Below, in pieces: positions 1 through 7,049 of a DNA stretch of 9,953 nucleotides. Made by a program: the position numbers and the translations under genes. The DNA comes from Akkermansiaceae bacterium (GTDB lineage: Bacteria; Verrucomicrobiota; Verrucomicrobiia; Verrucomicrobiales; Akkermansiaceae). The stretch's first letter is position 1; every line of letters begins with the position of its first letter. Where the stretch lies: contig JABHEX010000156.1 in assembly GCA_018676385.1 (NCBI GenBank), positions 1 through 9,953 of the forward strand. Reading direction: 5' to 3'. The notes below the pieces were generated by a model. It was not told the origin of the DNA, ran no database searches, and saw nothing but the letters and a program-made list of their open reading frames with translations.

Positions 1-1893
1 ATGTTTTTTCTAATTCTGCTGATCGTCTTGATCGCCAGTAACTTGATTTTTGTACTTGGTATGGATAGCAGTTGGCCGGAAAAAGTGAGCGCCCTGATTG
101 GTAGGATTTTCACTTCTGGCGTTCTGGTGGGACTATCTTACCTACTCAGCGAGCTTTCTATGAGGACTGCACCGAAACTATTTCGTTGGCCGATTTGGTT
201 GTTAGTCAGCCTGATTCCTCTGATTGTCGTTGCTGATCAATGGATGGGTAATGCGTTGGGGAGAAGGCTTATTGAGTTTGTTAATGGATTGACGGCATCG
301 GGTGAATTTTCACCAGTTGTCGAACTGGCTGCCAGTGGCTTAGACGTTGGTCCTGTGGGCGCGATCTTCTTGTTTTTTGGGGTGCTTGCTGGCTCGCTTG
401 GTGTGGCATGGGGTGCATGGGCGCTGTCGAAGAGATGGGATTTGAAGTTATCGGTAGGGAAGGTGGTAACGATAACTATTGTATCATGGCTTGGAGTGGT
501 TGCTGAGCAAGGGATTGGATCAAAGTGGAAAAGCACCAGGGCGTGGCAGAGTGAGCATAAGCTGTTTGATTTGCACATTGGTATATTCGAGCCACCACAT
601 GGTCTTGGGTATTACCAAATTGTTTTTTCGCCTGCGGGCGACCCGAGCTTTTTAGGTCAGGCAGAAATACAGATAGCAAAGCCTGATATATTTGTCTTTA
701 TGGTTGAGAGTATGCGTGCAGATGCCATGCGTAAAAAAACCACTCCCTTCATGTGGCGGATGAGTCAGGAGGAGTGCCAGCCGTTGGGCACGACGTGGGC
801 AGGATCGAATGGTACGCATCTCTCGTGGTATAGTTTTTTTCACAGCCAGGTGCCGGTTTACTGGCGTGAGACGTTGGAGCAGGTTGGCGAGAAGAATCAT
901 GCCAAATATGCTGGGGCACCACCTCTCAGGTTATTGAAAAATCTTGGATATGAGATTCAAGTGCGGGCGGTTTGTGATCTTGAGTATAAAAAATTTGGGA
1001 TGCTTAATTTTGGTGGTGGTAATACACTAGCTGCGGTTTACGAGGACTCGGAGATAGGCACGGATTTTGAGGGTCTTAATATTCCGGAACGTGAAATCAA
1101 AACTTTTGATGCGCTCAGGAATCAGCTTGATGAGAGGTCACATGGGGGTGGGTTCTATTTCACGGCGCTGGACTCACCGCACTACAACTACTACTGGCAT
1201 GCATCATTCGACCCTCCATTTTCAAATTACGAAGAGGATATTCGATTCCCATTTAATCCTGACCAAGCCGAGGTTAATCGTTATCTGCGTAGGTATTGGA
1301 ACGCCTGCGCATGGGTGGATCATCAGATCGAAGAGTTCTGCGACTACTTAAAAAAGACGGGACGCTATGATAAAAGCATCATTATTATTACCGGTGACCA
1401 CGGTGAGGAATTTCAAGAACAAGGAAGTTGGTGCCATTGCTCGTCGCTGGAGCCAGAGCAAGTGCAGGTGCCTTTACTGATTAAGTGGCCTAAGGTGATG
1501 GGTCGTGGCCCCACGCAGAAAATTGCCAGTCACATGGATATCATGCCATCTCTTCTCAGTGCACTTAATATACCCAAACGCCTGCGTCCAGTCATGACGG
1601 GTGCAGATCTTTTTTCTGCTAAACGCAAGACACACTCGGTTATTTCTTCCACCGCCTATGCAGGCAAAACAGGGGAGACGATGATGTTGCGCAACGGCGA
1701 TTTTACCGCCTTCTTTTCATGGCCGAGGTATTGGGAGGCCCAAGTCCCAGAGAGGGTTATGTTAGATAGGATGAGCGGTCCCGATGGTCCGATTGTATTG
1801 AGTGATTCGACAGCTTACCTGGACGCCTTGAAAAAACATTTCCCTGATGCTTTTCCCCGTATCATCGAGTCGATGACAGTGATCGATGATTAA
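1..1893 (+). CDS. Membrane-anchored sulfatase/alkaline phosphatase superfamily protein, YejM/PbgA-like
   Basis: Five hydrophobic stretches lie in the first 170 residues (about 1-20, 28-50, 62-78, 116-142, 152-168), followed by an extracytoplasmic hydrolase domain from about residue 228. Superfamily motifs are visible: FVFMVES with E235 as probable metal ligand, GSNGTHLSWYSFF where T272 sits at the nucleophile position, DSPHYNYYW near 391, and TGDHGEEF with D466/H467. Five membrane helices plus this domain match YejM/PbgA, the inner-membrane cardiolipin/LPS-sensing protein; relatives include LtaS-type and phosphoethanolamine transferases. A role in envelope lipid or LPS modification or sensing is inference. 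Whether it is catalytically active cannot be told from sequence alone, although the candidate metal and nucleophile residues are present. The first ATG is base 1 of the window, so a further upstream start cannot be excluded. It converges on the downstream permease with a 4-base overlap. Confidence 0.82.
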   Translation: MFFLILLIVLIASNLIFVLGMDSSWPEKVSALIGRIFTSGVLVGLSYLLSELSMRTAPKLFRWPIWLLVSLIPLIVVADQWMGNALGRRLIEFVNGLTASGEFSPVVELAASGLDVGPVGAIFLFFGVLAGSLGVAWGAWALSKRWDLKLSVGKVVTITIVSWLGVVAEQGIGSKWKSTRAWQSEHKLFDLHIGIFEPPHGLGYYQIVFSPAGDPSFLGQAEIQIAKPDIFVFMVESMRADAMRKKTTPFMWRMSQEECQPLGTTWAGSNGTHLSWYSFFHSQVPVYWRETLEQVGEKNHAKYAGAPPLRLLKNLGYEIQVRAVCDLEYKKFGMLNFGGGNTLAAVYEDSEIGTDFEGLNIPEREIKTFDALRNQLDERSHGGGFYFTALDSPHYNYYWHASFDPPFSNYEEDIRFPFNPDQAEVNRYLRRYWNACAWVDHQIEEFCDYLKKTGRYDKSIIIITGDHGEEFQEQGSWCHCSSLEPEQVQVPLLIKWPKVMGRGPTQKIASHMDIMPSLLSALNIPKRLRPVMTGADLFSAKRKTHSVISSTAYAGKTGETMMLRNGDFTAFFSWPRYWEAQVPERVMLDRMSGPDGPIVLSDSTAYLDALKKHFPDAFPRIIESMTVIDD

Positions 1894-2630
1894 AAAAAAC
1901 AAAGTTTAATGCCTGCTAGCAGGGCAAACCCGACCACGGTCAGCTCAAACACCTTCTGTGGAATCCTTGTGAGCACTATCTTGCCGCCAAATACACCGAG
2001 CGCAATTGCTGGTGCTAATATCAGGTTCGCCAATAACGTTTGCCCGCTAATCAAGTTTAGCCCAGCACCAAGAGGTAGTTTGAGAATATTAATGACCAGA
2101 AAAAACCGTGCACCCACGCCAATGAGCTCCATCTTGTCCATGCGTCTCGATAGCATGTAGATCTGCATGATTGGGCCAGCAGCATTTGCTAGTACGGTCG
2201 CCACACCACCGGTCGAGCCAAAGAAAAAACCAAATTTTTTGGTGTTCGCTAGTTTGTAGAACCCGTCAGGGTAATATTTTCCAATCAGCTGTAGCGATGC
2301 CATCAGTAGGATGATTGCGCCAATGATGCGCGCCATCGTTGGGTTATCCACATGATCCAGCACGACCACACCAACCGCCATCCCAATCAGAGCTGGCCAC
2401 GTGAGGAGCCACACAGACTTCCAGCAGGCATATTTTCGAAATGCTGGGTAGACGAGTAAATCGGCGATGATCAGCATGGGTAATGCGAATCCTAATGACT
2501 CCTTAGCACCAAATATATCTGCCAGAATAAACACTGAAATTAGTGAGATACCGGAAAAGCCGGCCTTCGATACGCCGATGCAGAAAGCAGCAACGGCAGC
2601 GAGACTCCAGATCATTATATCCTGTGGCAC
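1890..2630 (-). CDS. TauE/SafE family (DUF81) membrane permease
   Basis: The 246-residue protein is almost wholly hydrophobic, with about eight membrane segments, the usual size and topology for TauE/SafE. Two family-like glycine-rich motifs mark the internal duplication: GVSKAGFSGI near residues 19-28, and FGSTGGVATVLANAAGP near 137-153 followed by MLSRRMDK. Members are inner-membrane permeases proposed to export sulfite, sulfoacetate or other small organosulfur anions, but substrates are mostly unproven and no sulfur-metabolism gene lies nearby to narrow it. The longest frame starts at GTG (2630), and an ATG five codons in (2615) is an equally possible start. No Shine-Dalgarno is visible before either. 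It is transcribed divergently from gpmI across an 81-base gap. Its final codons TTT TTT TAA lie in an 8-base homopolymer, so an indel there would change only the tail. Confidence 0.9.
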   Translation of the reverse strand: MPQDIMIWSLAAVAAFCIGVSKAGFSGISLISVFILADIFGAKESLGFALPMLIIADLLVYPAFRKYACWKSVWLLTWPALIGMAVGVVVLDHVDNPTMARIIGAIILLMASLQLIGKYYPDGFYKLANTKKFGFFFGSTGGVATVLANAAGPIMQIYMLSRRMDKMELIGVGARFFLVINILKLPLGAGLNLISGQTLLANLILAPAIALGVFGGKIVLTRIPQKVFELTVVGFALLAGIKLCFF

Positions 2631-2711
2631 GTGTTGAGTGCATCATAGGTGACGTGATTTTCAAGGATTCGCTATTGGAATCTTTCCCAGCTGCGCTAAA
2701 AAAGCCGCGCC

Positions 2712-4256
2712 ATGGCAGAAAAAAAACCAACTGTGCTCATCATTCGTGACGGCTGGGGTGTAAACCCCGGTGGGAAAAGAACCGCTAAAAAGGACGGTAA
2801 TGCAAGCTTGCTTGCCAATACACCATATCACGATGATTTGCTCAAAAAGTATCCAAAAGGTTCTGTCAGTGCCTCGGGACTGGATGTCGGCTTACCTGAG
2901 GGGCAAATGGGTAACTCAGAAGTTGGGCATCTAAACCTTGGAGCAGGACGCGTCGTTTATCAAGATCTGACGCGTATTAATAAATCCATTGAGGATGGTG
3001 AAATTGCTAAGAACCGCGTGCTCAAGACTGCTTTTAACAAGGCTAAAAAGGGAAAGGTTTTGCATTTGATTGGTCTTGTCTCCGATGGGGGTGTGCATTC
3101 CCACCAGGATCAGCTTATCGCGTTGGCAAAACTTGCCCGCGAAAATGGAGTAGAAGAGATTTGGGTCCATGCCATTACGGATGGTCGTGATACTTCACCA
3201 ACGGGTGGTGCTAAATACCTCAGCTATGTTGAGGATGAACTCGCTAAATATGGTGCCCGTATTGTCACGGTGATTGGGCGCTACTATGCAATGGATCGCG
3301 ACAAACGTTGGGAGCGCACGAAGATTGCTTGGGACGCTATCGTCTATGGTAAGGGTAAGAAAAAAGACATTCTGGCAAGTGAAGCGGTCGCTGAAATGTA
3401 CAAGCAGGATAAGACCGATGAATTTCTTTTGCCCATGACATTTTATCGTCACGATGCAAAACGCATCAACGATGGTGATGTTGTCTTGTGGTTTAACTTC
3501 CGTGCTGACCGCGCACGTCAGATCTCGGAAGCATTTCTCACCAAGCCACGTTTTACAGGATTCAAAACAGGTCGCCGCCCTAATGTGCACTATGTCACGC
3601 TCACGGAGTATGATGAGACCTACAAGGTGCCTGTGGTCTTTAAGCCTGAGCTTCTCAAAAATGTGTTAGGTGAGGTCGTGGCCAAGGCTGGGAAAAAGCA
3701 AATGCGTATTGCTGAGACTGAAAAATACCCGCACGTCACGTATTTCTTTAACGGTGGAAAAGAAAAACCGAATAAAGGTGAGGATCGCTACATTGTGCCG
3801 TCACCCAAGGTAGCTACCTACGATTTACAACCTGAGATGAGTGCCCCGGAGGTTATGGATACTGTTGTGGATAAGCTTAAAGGCTATGACCTTTGTATTC
3901 TCAACTTTGCCAACCCTGACATGGTCGGCCACACCGGTGTTGTAAATGCTGCGATGAAAGCATGTGAAACCATTGATGATGGAGTGCGTCGTGTCACCGA
4001 GGAAACTTTACGCCTTGGCGGTAAACTCCTTATCACCGCAGATCATGGCAACTGTGAAAAAATGATTAATGCGGATGGCTCACCACACACTGCGCACACG
4101 ACCAATCTCGTGCATGCCATATACGTGGCTGAGGATCACGCGAAGTTCACCGTCAGTGACGGCATCCTGGCTGATATTGCTCCCACATTGTTAGACATGA
4201 TGAAGGTTAAGCCGTCTGCTGAGATGACAGGCAAGAGCTTGTTAAAAAAATCCTAA
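2712..4256 (+). CDS. gpmI: 2,3-bisphosphoglycerate-independent phosphoglycerate mutase
   Basis: This cytoplasmic glycolytic and gluconeogenic enzyme interconverts 3- and 2-phosphoglycerate through a phosphoserine intermediate with two metal ions. The 514 residues match the family length. Catalytic motifs are intact: D13 in IRDGWG, nucleophile S69 in GQMGNSEVGH, H129 in SDGGVHSH, R159/D160 in TDGRDTSP, R190 and R196 in GRYYAMDRD, R264 and R267 in FNFRADRAR, K338 in AETEKYPH, D403/H407 in NPDMVGHTG, D444/H445 in TADHGN, and H462. The late metal ligands fall at the same numbers as in the Bacillus stearothermophilus enzyme, while the nucleophile is seven residues later. This implies an N-terminal insertion around GKRTAKKDGNA, offset further on. 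Arg replaces the more usual Leu before D13. The ATG at 2712 starts directly before the conserved N-terminus. There is no Shine-Dalgarno. Confidence 0.97.
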   Translation: MAEKKPTVLIIRDGWGVNPGGKRTAKKDGNASLLANTPYHDDLLKKYPKGSVSASGLDVGLPEGQMGNSEVGHLNLGAGRVVYQDLTRINKSIEDGEIAKNRVLKTAFNKAKKGKVLHLIGLVSDGGVHSHQDQLIALAKLARENGVEEIWVHAITDGRDTSPTGGAKYLSYVEDELAKYGARIVTVIGRYYAMDRDKRWERTKIAWDAIVYGKGKKKDILASEAVAEMYKQDKTDEFLLPMTFYRHDAKRINDGDVVLWFNFRADRARQISEAFLTKPRFTGFKTGRRPNVHYVTLTEYDETYKVPVVFKPELLKNVLGEVVAKAGKKQMRIAETEKYPHVTYFFNGGKEKPNKGEDRYIVPSPKVATYDLQPEMSAPEVMDTVVDKLKGYDLCILNFANPDMVGHTGVVNAAMKACETIDDGVRRVTEETLRLGGKLLITADHGNCEKMINADGSPHTAHTTNLVHAIYVAEDHAKFTVSDGILADIAPTLLDMMKVKPSAEMTGKSLLKKS

Positions 4257-4487
4257 CAATAAATTCAGCGAAAGGTTGATGGGCGGCACGACGCAGTGGT
4301 TGTGCTATGCTAAAAAAACATGGAAAGCCGGAGAGAGATTGGCTGTCATGTAGCCATGCGTATGGGGCTGCAATTCCTACCCAAAAAGTAAGCATGGAAA
4401 CACGTCGGGTGATCAAGTTCCCGGGGTGCAGGAATTTCCCGTATTATTTTCATTGGTAATGCTTCGATATTTTGTCAACCTAATGGC
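4257..4487. other. Intergenic region downstream of gpmI with weak inverted repeats
   Basis: This 231-base gap separates gpmI from the secreted I78-like gene. It contains a hairpin candidate at 4286-4305 (GCACGAC/GTTGTGC, 6-base loop, one G-T pair), and a perfect 7-base inverted repeat AATTCCT (4372-4378) / AGGAATT (4430-4436) with a 51-base interior. No T-run follows either on the plus strand, so neither is a convincing intrinsic terminator. A 24-codon frame (4279-4353) and a 10-codon frame (4459-4491, ending in an ATGA overlap with the next start) are present but unsupported. I recognise no riboswitch consensus. Confidence 0.35.
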
Positions 4488-5060
4488 ATGAAAATAATAA
4501 ACATTTCCATATTCCTCTGTCTGCTTGCGTTCACGTCTGCTGCTGTGGCTGACGATCACAAAAGCGCTGTTAGTGTGGCCATGAAAGTGCCTGATCCTGG
4601 CTGGAAAATTAGTATTCGGAGTATGTATGTAGATCAAGGCAAGTTGCTTGTCGTCTGTGAAGCAAAACACAATGGGGGTATTAATTTACAGGTCATTAGT
4701 GAAGCCAAGGCATCTGCTACTATAGATAAAAAAACCGCGGCGCTCCCCAGAGAAATTTATCTTCTTGGTAAGAAATGGGGTTGGGGTGATGGATATACGG
4801 CAGTCACCCCAGCACAGTTAAAAAAGATCATCGCAGGAGGGCAGCAGGTTTACTCAGCGGTTGAGAATAAAGCTCCGGAGCCGAGTGACTTCATCGGCCT
4901 TTCAAGCGATGAAGCCAAAGCCCTTGCCGATAAGCACAGGATCCCTAATCGTGTCGTCATGATCGATGGCAAGCATTTGCCCACTACTAGAGATTATCGC
5001 CCAAACCGTCTCAACTTCTCTATAGAAAAAGGGAAAGTCACCAAAGTCTCAAAAGGGTGA
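4488..5060 (+). CDS. Secreted protein with C-terminal I78 inhibitor-like domain
   Basis: The N-terminus is a clear signal peptide (MKIINISIFLCLLAFTSAAVA, probable cleavage after residue 21) with no lipobox, so the protein is likely periplasmic or secreted. Residues about 35-120 form an unrecognised domain with PDPGWKISI, a run of alternating hydrophobics, and LLGKKWGWGD. Residues about 132-190 resemble the peptidase inhibitor I78 family (Aspergillus elastase inhibitor type, potato inhibitor I fold): DFIGLSSDEAKALA, then RVVMIDGK, then T-RDYRPNRLNFSIEKGKVTKV. The DYRPxRLN signature is the strongest evidence. I78 proteins often end near a cysteine (CG) pair, but here the end is SKG, with no cysteine in the C-terminal domain. 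Inhibition of an extracellular protease is inference. The start is ATG with no Shine-Dalgarno. It converges on the deacetylase-like gene 28 bases downstream. Confidence 0.78.
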   Translation: MKIINISIFLCLLAFTSAAVADDHKSAVSVAMKVPDPGWKISIRSMYVDQGKLLVVCEAKHNGGINLQVISEAKASATIDKKTAALPREIYLLGKKWGWGDGYTAVTPAQLKKIIAGGQQVYSAVENKAPEPSDFIGLSSDEAKALADKHRIPNRVVMIDGKHLPTTRDYRPNRLNFSIEKGKVTKVSKG

Positions 5061-5088
5061 ATATAAGCTAGGGTTCAGCGTGACCGAT

Positions 5089-6138
5089 TCAGGCATTACA
5101 TAGCTCTCTAATGTGAGCATCAACCGCCAATGACAGGCCCTTGACGTTGTAACCGCCCTCGAGCAGCGATACGATCCTTGAGCCTGAATGTTTTTTAGCA
5201 ATATCCATGACCAGCTTGGTCAGCTTGGCGAAGCCCTTATCAGTAAAATTAAAGTCGCCGAGCAGATCATCGTGGCGTGAATCAAATCCAGCCGAGATAA
5301 GCACTAGGTCGGGTTTGAACATTTCTGCCGCTGGCATCAGCTTGTCGGTGAATGCTTTCACGGCTAACTTGTCATCGGCACCACGGGGCAGCGGGACATT
5401 GATGTTGTATCCTTTGCCCTTACCCATACCGGTTTTTTCCGCTGAACCCGATCGTGGAAAAGCGTAAAGCGCATGGGTGGAAAAGAACAGAACGCTGGGG
5501 TCGTCATAAAATGCCCACTCGGTGCCATCTCCATGGTGGTAATCCCAGTCGACGATGAGGATCTTTTTTAGGCCATGTTTTTTTTGTGCATAGCGTGCAG
5601 CGATGGCTACATTGTTATAAAAACAAAAACCAAACTCGCCATTATTTGCGGCGTGGTGTCCGGGTGGTCGAATTGCGGCAAATGCATTGGTCACCTTGCC
5701 GGTGCACACAGCATCGACAGCACTTAAGGCACCTGATACTGCGAGCCGGCAAATGCTATCATCGTGTGCCTGTTTTCCTGCCGCAGCAATATGCTTCTCT
5801 GAGTGAATCATCTTGATGTAGGTTAGGGGATCTAGGTTAGCAGCATTGGTGGGGATTGTGATGAGCTGCTTATCCATCCCTGATATCTTAAGTTGCTTGT
5901 GAATCGCCCTCAATCGTGCCGGTGATTCAGGATGAGTGCCACCCTGAGCATGTTCCAGATAACGTTGGTCACTGACTAAGCCTGTTTTCATATCCTTGTT
6001 TTTTGTTGGATTGTTTTGTGTGGCGTGGGTGTCCGCCAATGCATGATTGATGCCTGCCCAGAGGGGTGAAGAGCACAGCCCAAGCCCCATGGCCTTTGTT
6101 GAATGGATAAACTTGCGTCTTGTTGTTACGTGGCACAT
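5089..6138 (-). CDS. Histone deacetylase-fold deacetylase with Tat signal peptide
   Basis: The 349-residue protein belongs to the arginase/deacetylase superfamily (class II HDAC and acetylpolyamine amidohydrolase relatives), zinc enzymes that remove acetyl groups from lysine, polyamines or similar amides. All key residues are visible: HPESPARL (69-76), RPPGHH with H161/H162, the zinc ligands D199 and H201 in VDWDYHHGDGT, D286 in SAGFD, and catalytic Y330 in LEGGYN. Before the domain, which begins near residue 50, is a Tat-type signal: TTRRKFI at residues 5-11, a moderately hydrophobic stretch at 17-30, and an AxA-like end HALA at 32-35. This predicts export of the folded, metal-loaded enzyme to the periplasm, unusual for a family mostly regarded as cytoplasmic. 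The cysteine at 22 lacks a proper lipobox. The physiological substrate is unknown. The ATG at 6138 is the only start that keeps the RR motif. Confidence 0.92.
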   Translation of the reverse strand: MCHVTTRRKFIHSTKAMGLGLCSSPLWAGINHALADTHATQNNPTKNKDMKTGLVSDQRYLEHAQGGTHPESPARLRAIHKQLKISGMDKQLITIPTNAANLDPLTYIKMIHSEKHIAAAGKQAHDDSICRLAVSGALSAVDAVCTGKVTNAFAAIRPPGHHAANNGEFGFCFYNNVAIAARYAQKKHGLKKILIVDWDYHHGDGTEWAFYDDPSVLFFSTHALYAFPRSGSAEKTGMGKGKGYNINVPLPRGADDKLAVKAFTDKLMPAAEMFKPDLVLISAGFDSRHDDLLGDFNFTDKGFAKLTKLVMDIAKKHSGSRIVSLLEGGYNVKGLSLAVDAHIRELCNA

Positions 6139-6471
6139 TTGCAGATCAGCAGTAGTTGATTAGCTTAAGAATTCACCCCCAGAGATATGCTTTACAGTCG
6201 ATTAGTCTGATTAATACCGATCGCTTAGATGAGGCAACGACGTTACCACGTTAGCTACTTACCCGCGCAATACTAAAAACCTCTAAAAACCAAGCTGTGC
6301 AATCGACTCGGCCTATATTGCTAGGTTATTCGGAGGAGATATTGATACCGAATCTGCTACATCTGGATAGCTTCAAATGCGGCGACTGGTGACCCTGGAT
6401 AAATTAAAATACAAATTATATGTAGGTTTGGCTTGGCAAACCCTGCTTTCTTATTTTATGCCCACCTCAGC
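6139..6471. other. 333-base intergenic region between divergent genes
   Basis: This gap must hold the promoters of the leftward deacetylase gene and the rightward orphan. I could not place confident -35/-10 pairs for either direction. Visible structures are ATTAGTCTGATTAAT at 6203-6217, an imperfect repeat with 4-base arms, and the inverted repeat at 6328-6353 described separately. The segment near 6420-6435 is AT-rich. A tRNA-like look on the minus strand near 6240-6268 does not fold as a tRNA. No long open frame of its own is supported. Confidence 0.4.
6328..6353 (+). repeat. Inverted repeat with GGAGGAG in the hairpin
   Basis: ATTCGG (6328-6333) and CCGAAT (6348-6353) are perfectly complementary, with a 14-base loop. 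GGAGGAG (6332-6338), one of only two strong Shine-Dalgarno-like sequences in non-coding parts of the window, straddles the 5' arm and the loop. A TTG follows at 6342-6344 and opens a 16-codon frame ending at 6392. This could be an RNA hairpin that controls access to a ribosome-binding site, an operator, or chance. Nothing shows which. Confidence 0.3.
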
Positions 6472-6873
6472 ATGTTTTTACAGGAACCCATTGAATGGCC
6501 AGATAAAGTCGAATTACTTATAGATCAGCTTGAAAGCGAAGCTACTGAGCGTGACCTCAGTCGTGAAGAACGTGCTCTCATGGATATCTATGAGACTGTG
6601 CCAGTTCTCCAAAGTGAAGACTGCCTACATGAATTTTGGCAGAGCAGTATCGAGCACCAGCGTATCATTAACTCATTTGAACTTATAGGTGCTAGTGGCA
6701 TCGTTGATCCCATGAACGCAAGCCGTTGGTGTGGTGCACGTAACGACGATCGTAACGATTACTCGGAGTCCGAGACCGAATACCTTGTCACCATTGAAGA
6801 TGAGCTTTCTGGCGGCATGGATGAGCTCGTTGACCTTGTCCTTGAATTTGTTGAGGAAGAAATGAGTGAGTAG
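6472..6873 (+). CDS. Acidic small protein, possibly DUF4375-like
   Basis: The first ATG gives a 133-residue protein; a TTG at 6433 would add 13 residues (ANPAFLFYAHLS) and cannot be excluded. Neither start has a clear Shine-Dalgarno. The protein is strongly acidic, especially at both ends (LESEATERDLSREERALMD and a C-terminal VLEFVEEEMSE), has no signal peptide or membrane segment, and looks largely helical. The order 'LSREERALMDIYETV ... HEFWQSSIEHQRIINSFELIGASGIVDPMNAS' recalls DUF4375/DMP19-type proteins, where a short helix ending in FxxSS is followed by an IGA helix, but the usual NGG(F/H) segment is replaced by SEDCLHEFW. This is a weak, remote resemblance. No function can be assigned and neighbours give no clue. 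It is likely a cytoplasmic soluble protein. Confidence 0.7.
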   Translation: MFLQEPIEWPDKVELLIDQLESEATERDLSREERALMDIYETVPVLQSEDCLHEFWQSSIEHQRIINSFELIGASGIVDPMNASRWCGARNDDRNDYSESETEYLVTIEDELSGGMDELVDLVLEFVEEEMSE

Positions 6874-7049
6874 GGAGGGCGAGTAGGGGGCGATAGCCCT
6901 GCGATCGATCATTTCCATCTTCGTGGTTCATTTTGCTGAGCAGAACTAGTCTACAGCTCGGGTGGTCTGATTGCTGCTGTAGTCATCTGATGATTGCCCT
7001 GCCGCGGATCACTACTTGCGCGTGATCCATTCCTTGCTTCATTGGTTAT
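6874..7049. other. Intergenic region upstream of the HTH gene
   Basis: The 176 bases hold a short hairpin candidate GGGC-GATA-GCCC (6888-6899) just after the previous stop with no T-run, a small palindrome TCATCTGATGA (6983-6993), and the 7-base inverted repeat at 7006-7028. No open frame or strong promoter is evident. Confidence 0.35.
7006..7028. repeat. Perfect inverted repeat just upstream of the HTH gene
   Basis: GGATCAC (7006-7012) and GTGATCC (7022-7028) are perfect complements with a 9-base spacer, centred about 33 bases before the ATG at 7050. No T-tract follows, so it is not a standard terminator. The half-site spacing would suit a dimeric regulator or a leader hairpin. Autoregulation by the downstream helix-turn-helix protein is an inference without direct support. 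Confidence 0.35.

Noticed and set aside
237..900. Open frames on the minus strand beneath the YejM-like gene
   Set aside because: They lie inside a well-supported gene with superfamily motifs and have low-complexity, unrelated translations.
4279..4353. 24-codon frame (MGGTTQWLCYAKK...) after gpmI with AAAGG upstream
   Set aside because: Too short to judge and no recognisable motif; the SD-like match is weak.
4257..4487. Riboswitch (c-di-GMP, TPP or fluoride type) upstream of the I78-like gene
   Set aside because: I compared remembered consensus cores by eye and none matched; only isolated short stems were found.
6178..6268. tRNA-like sequence on the minus strand (GCGGGTA start, D-arm-like and CTCAT loop-like parts)
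   Set aside because: The 3' side does not pair with the GCGGGTA acceptor strand, the anticodon stem does not give a 7-base loop, and no TTCGAAT-type T-loop is present.
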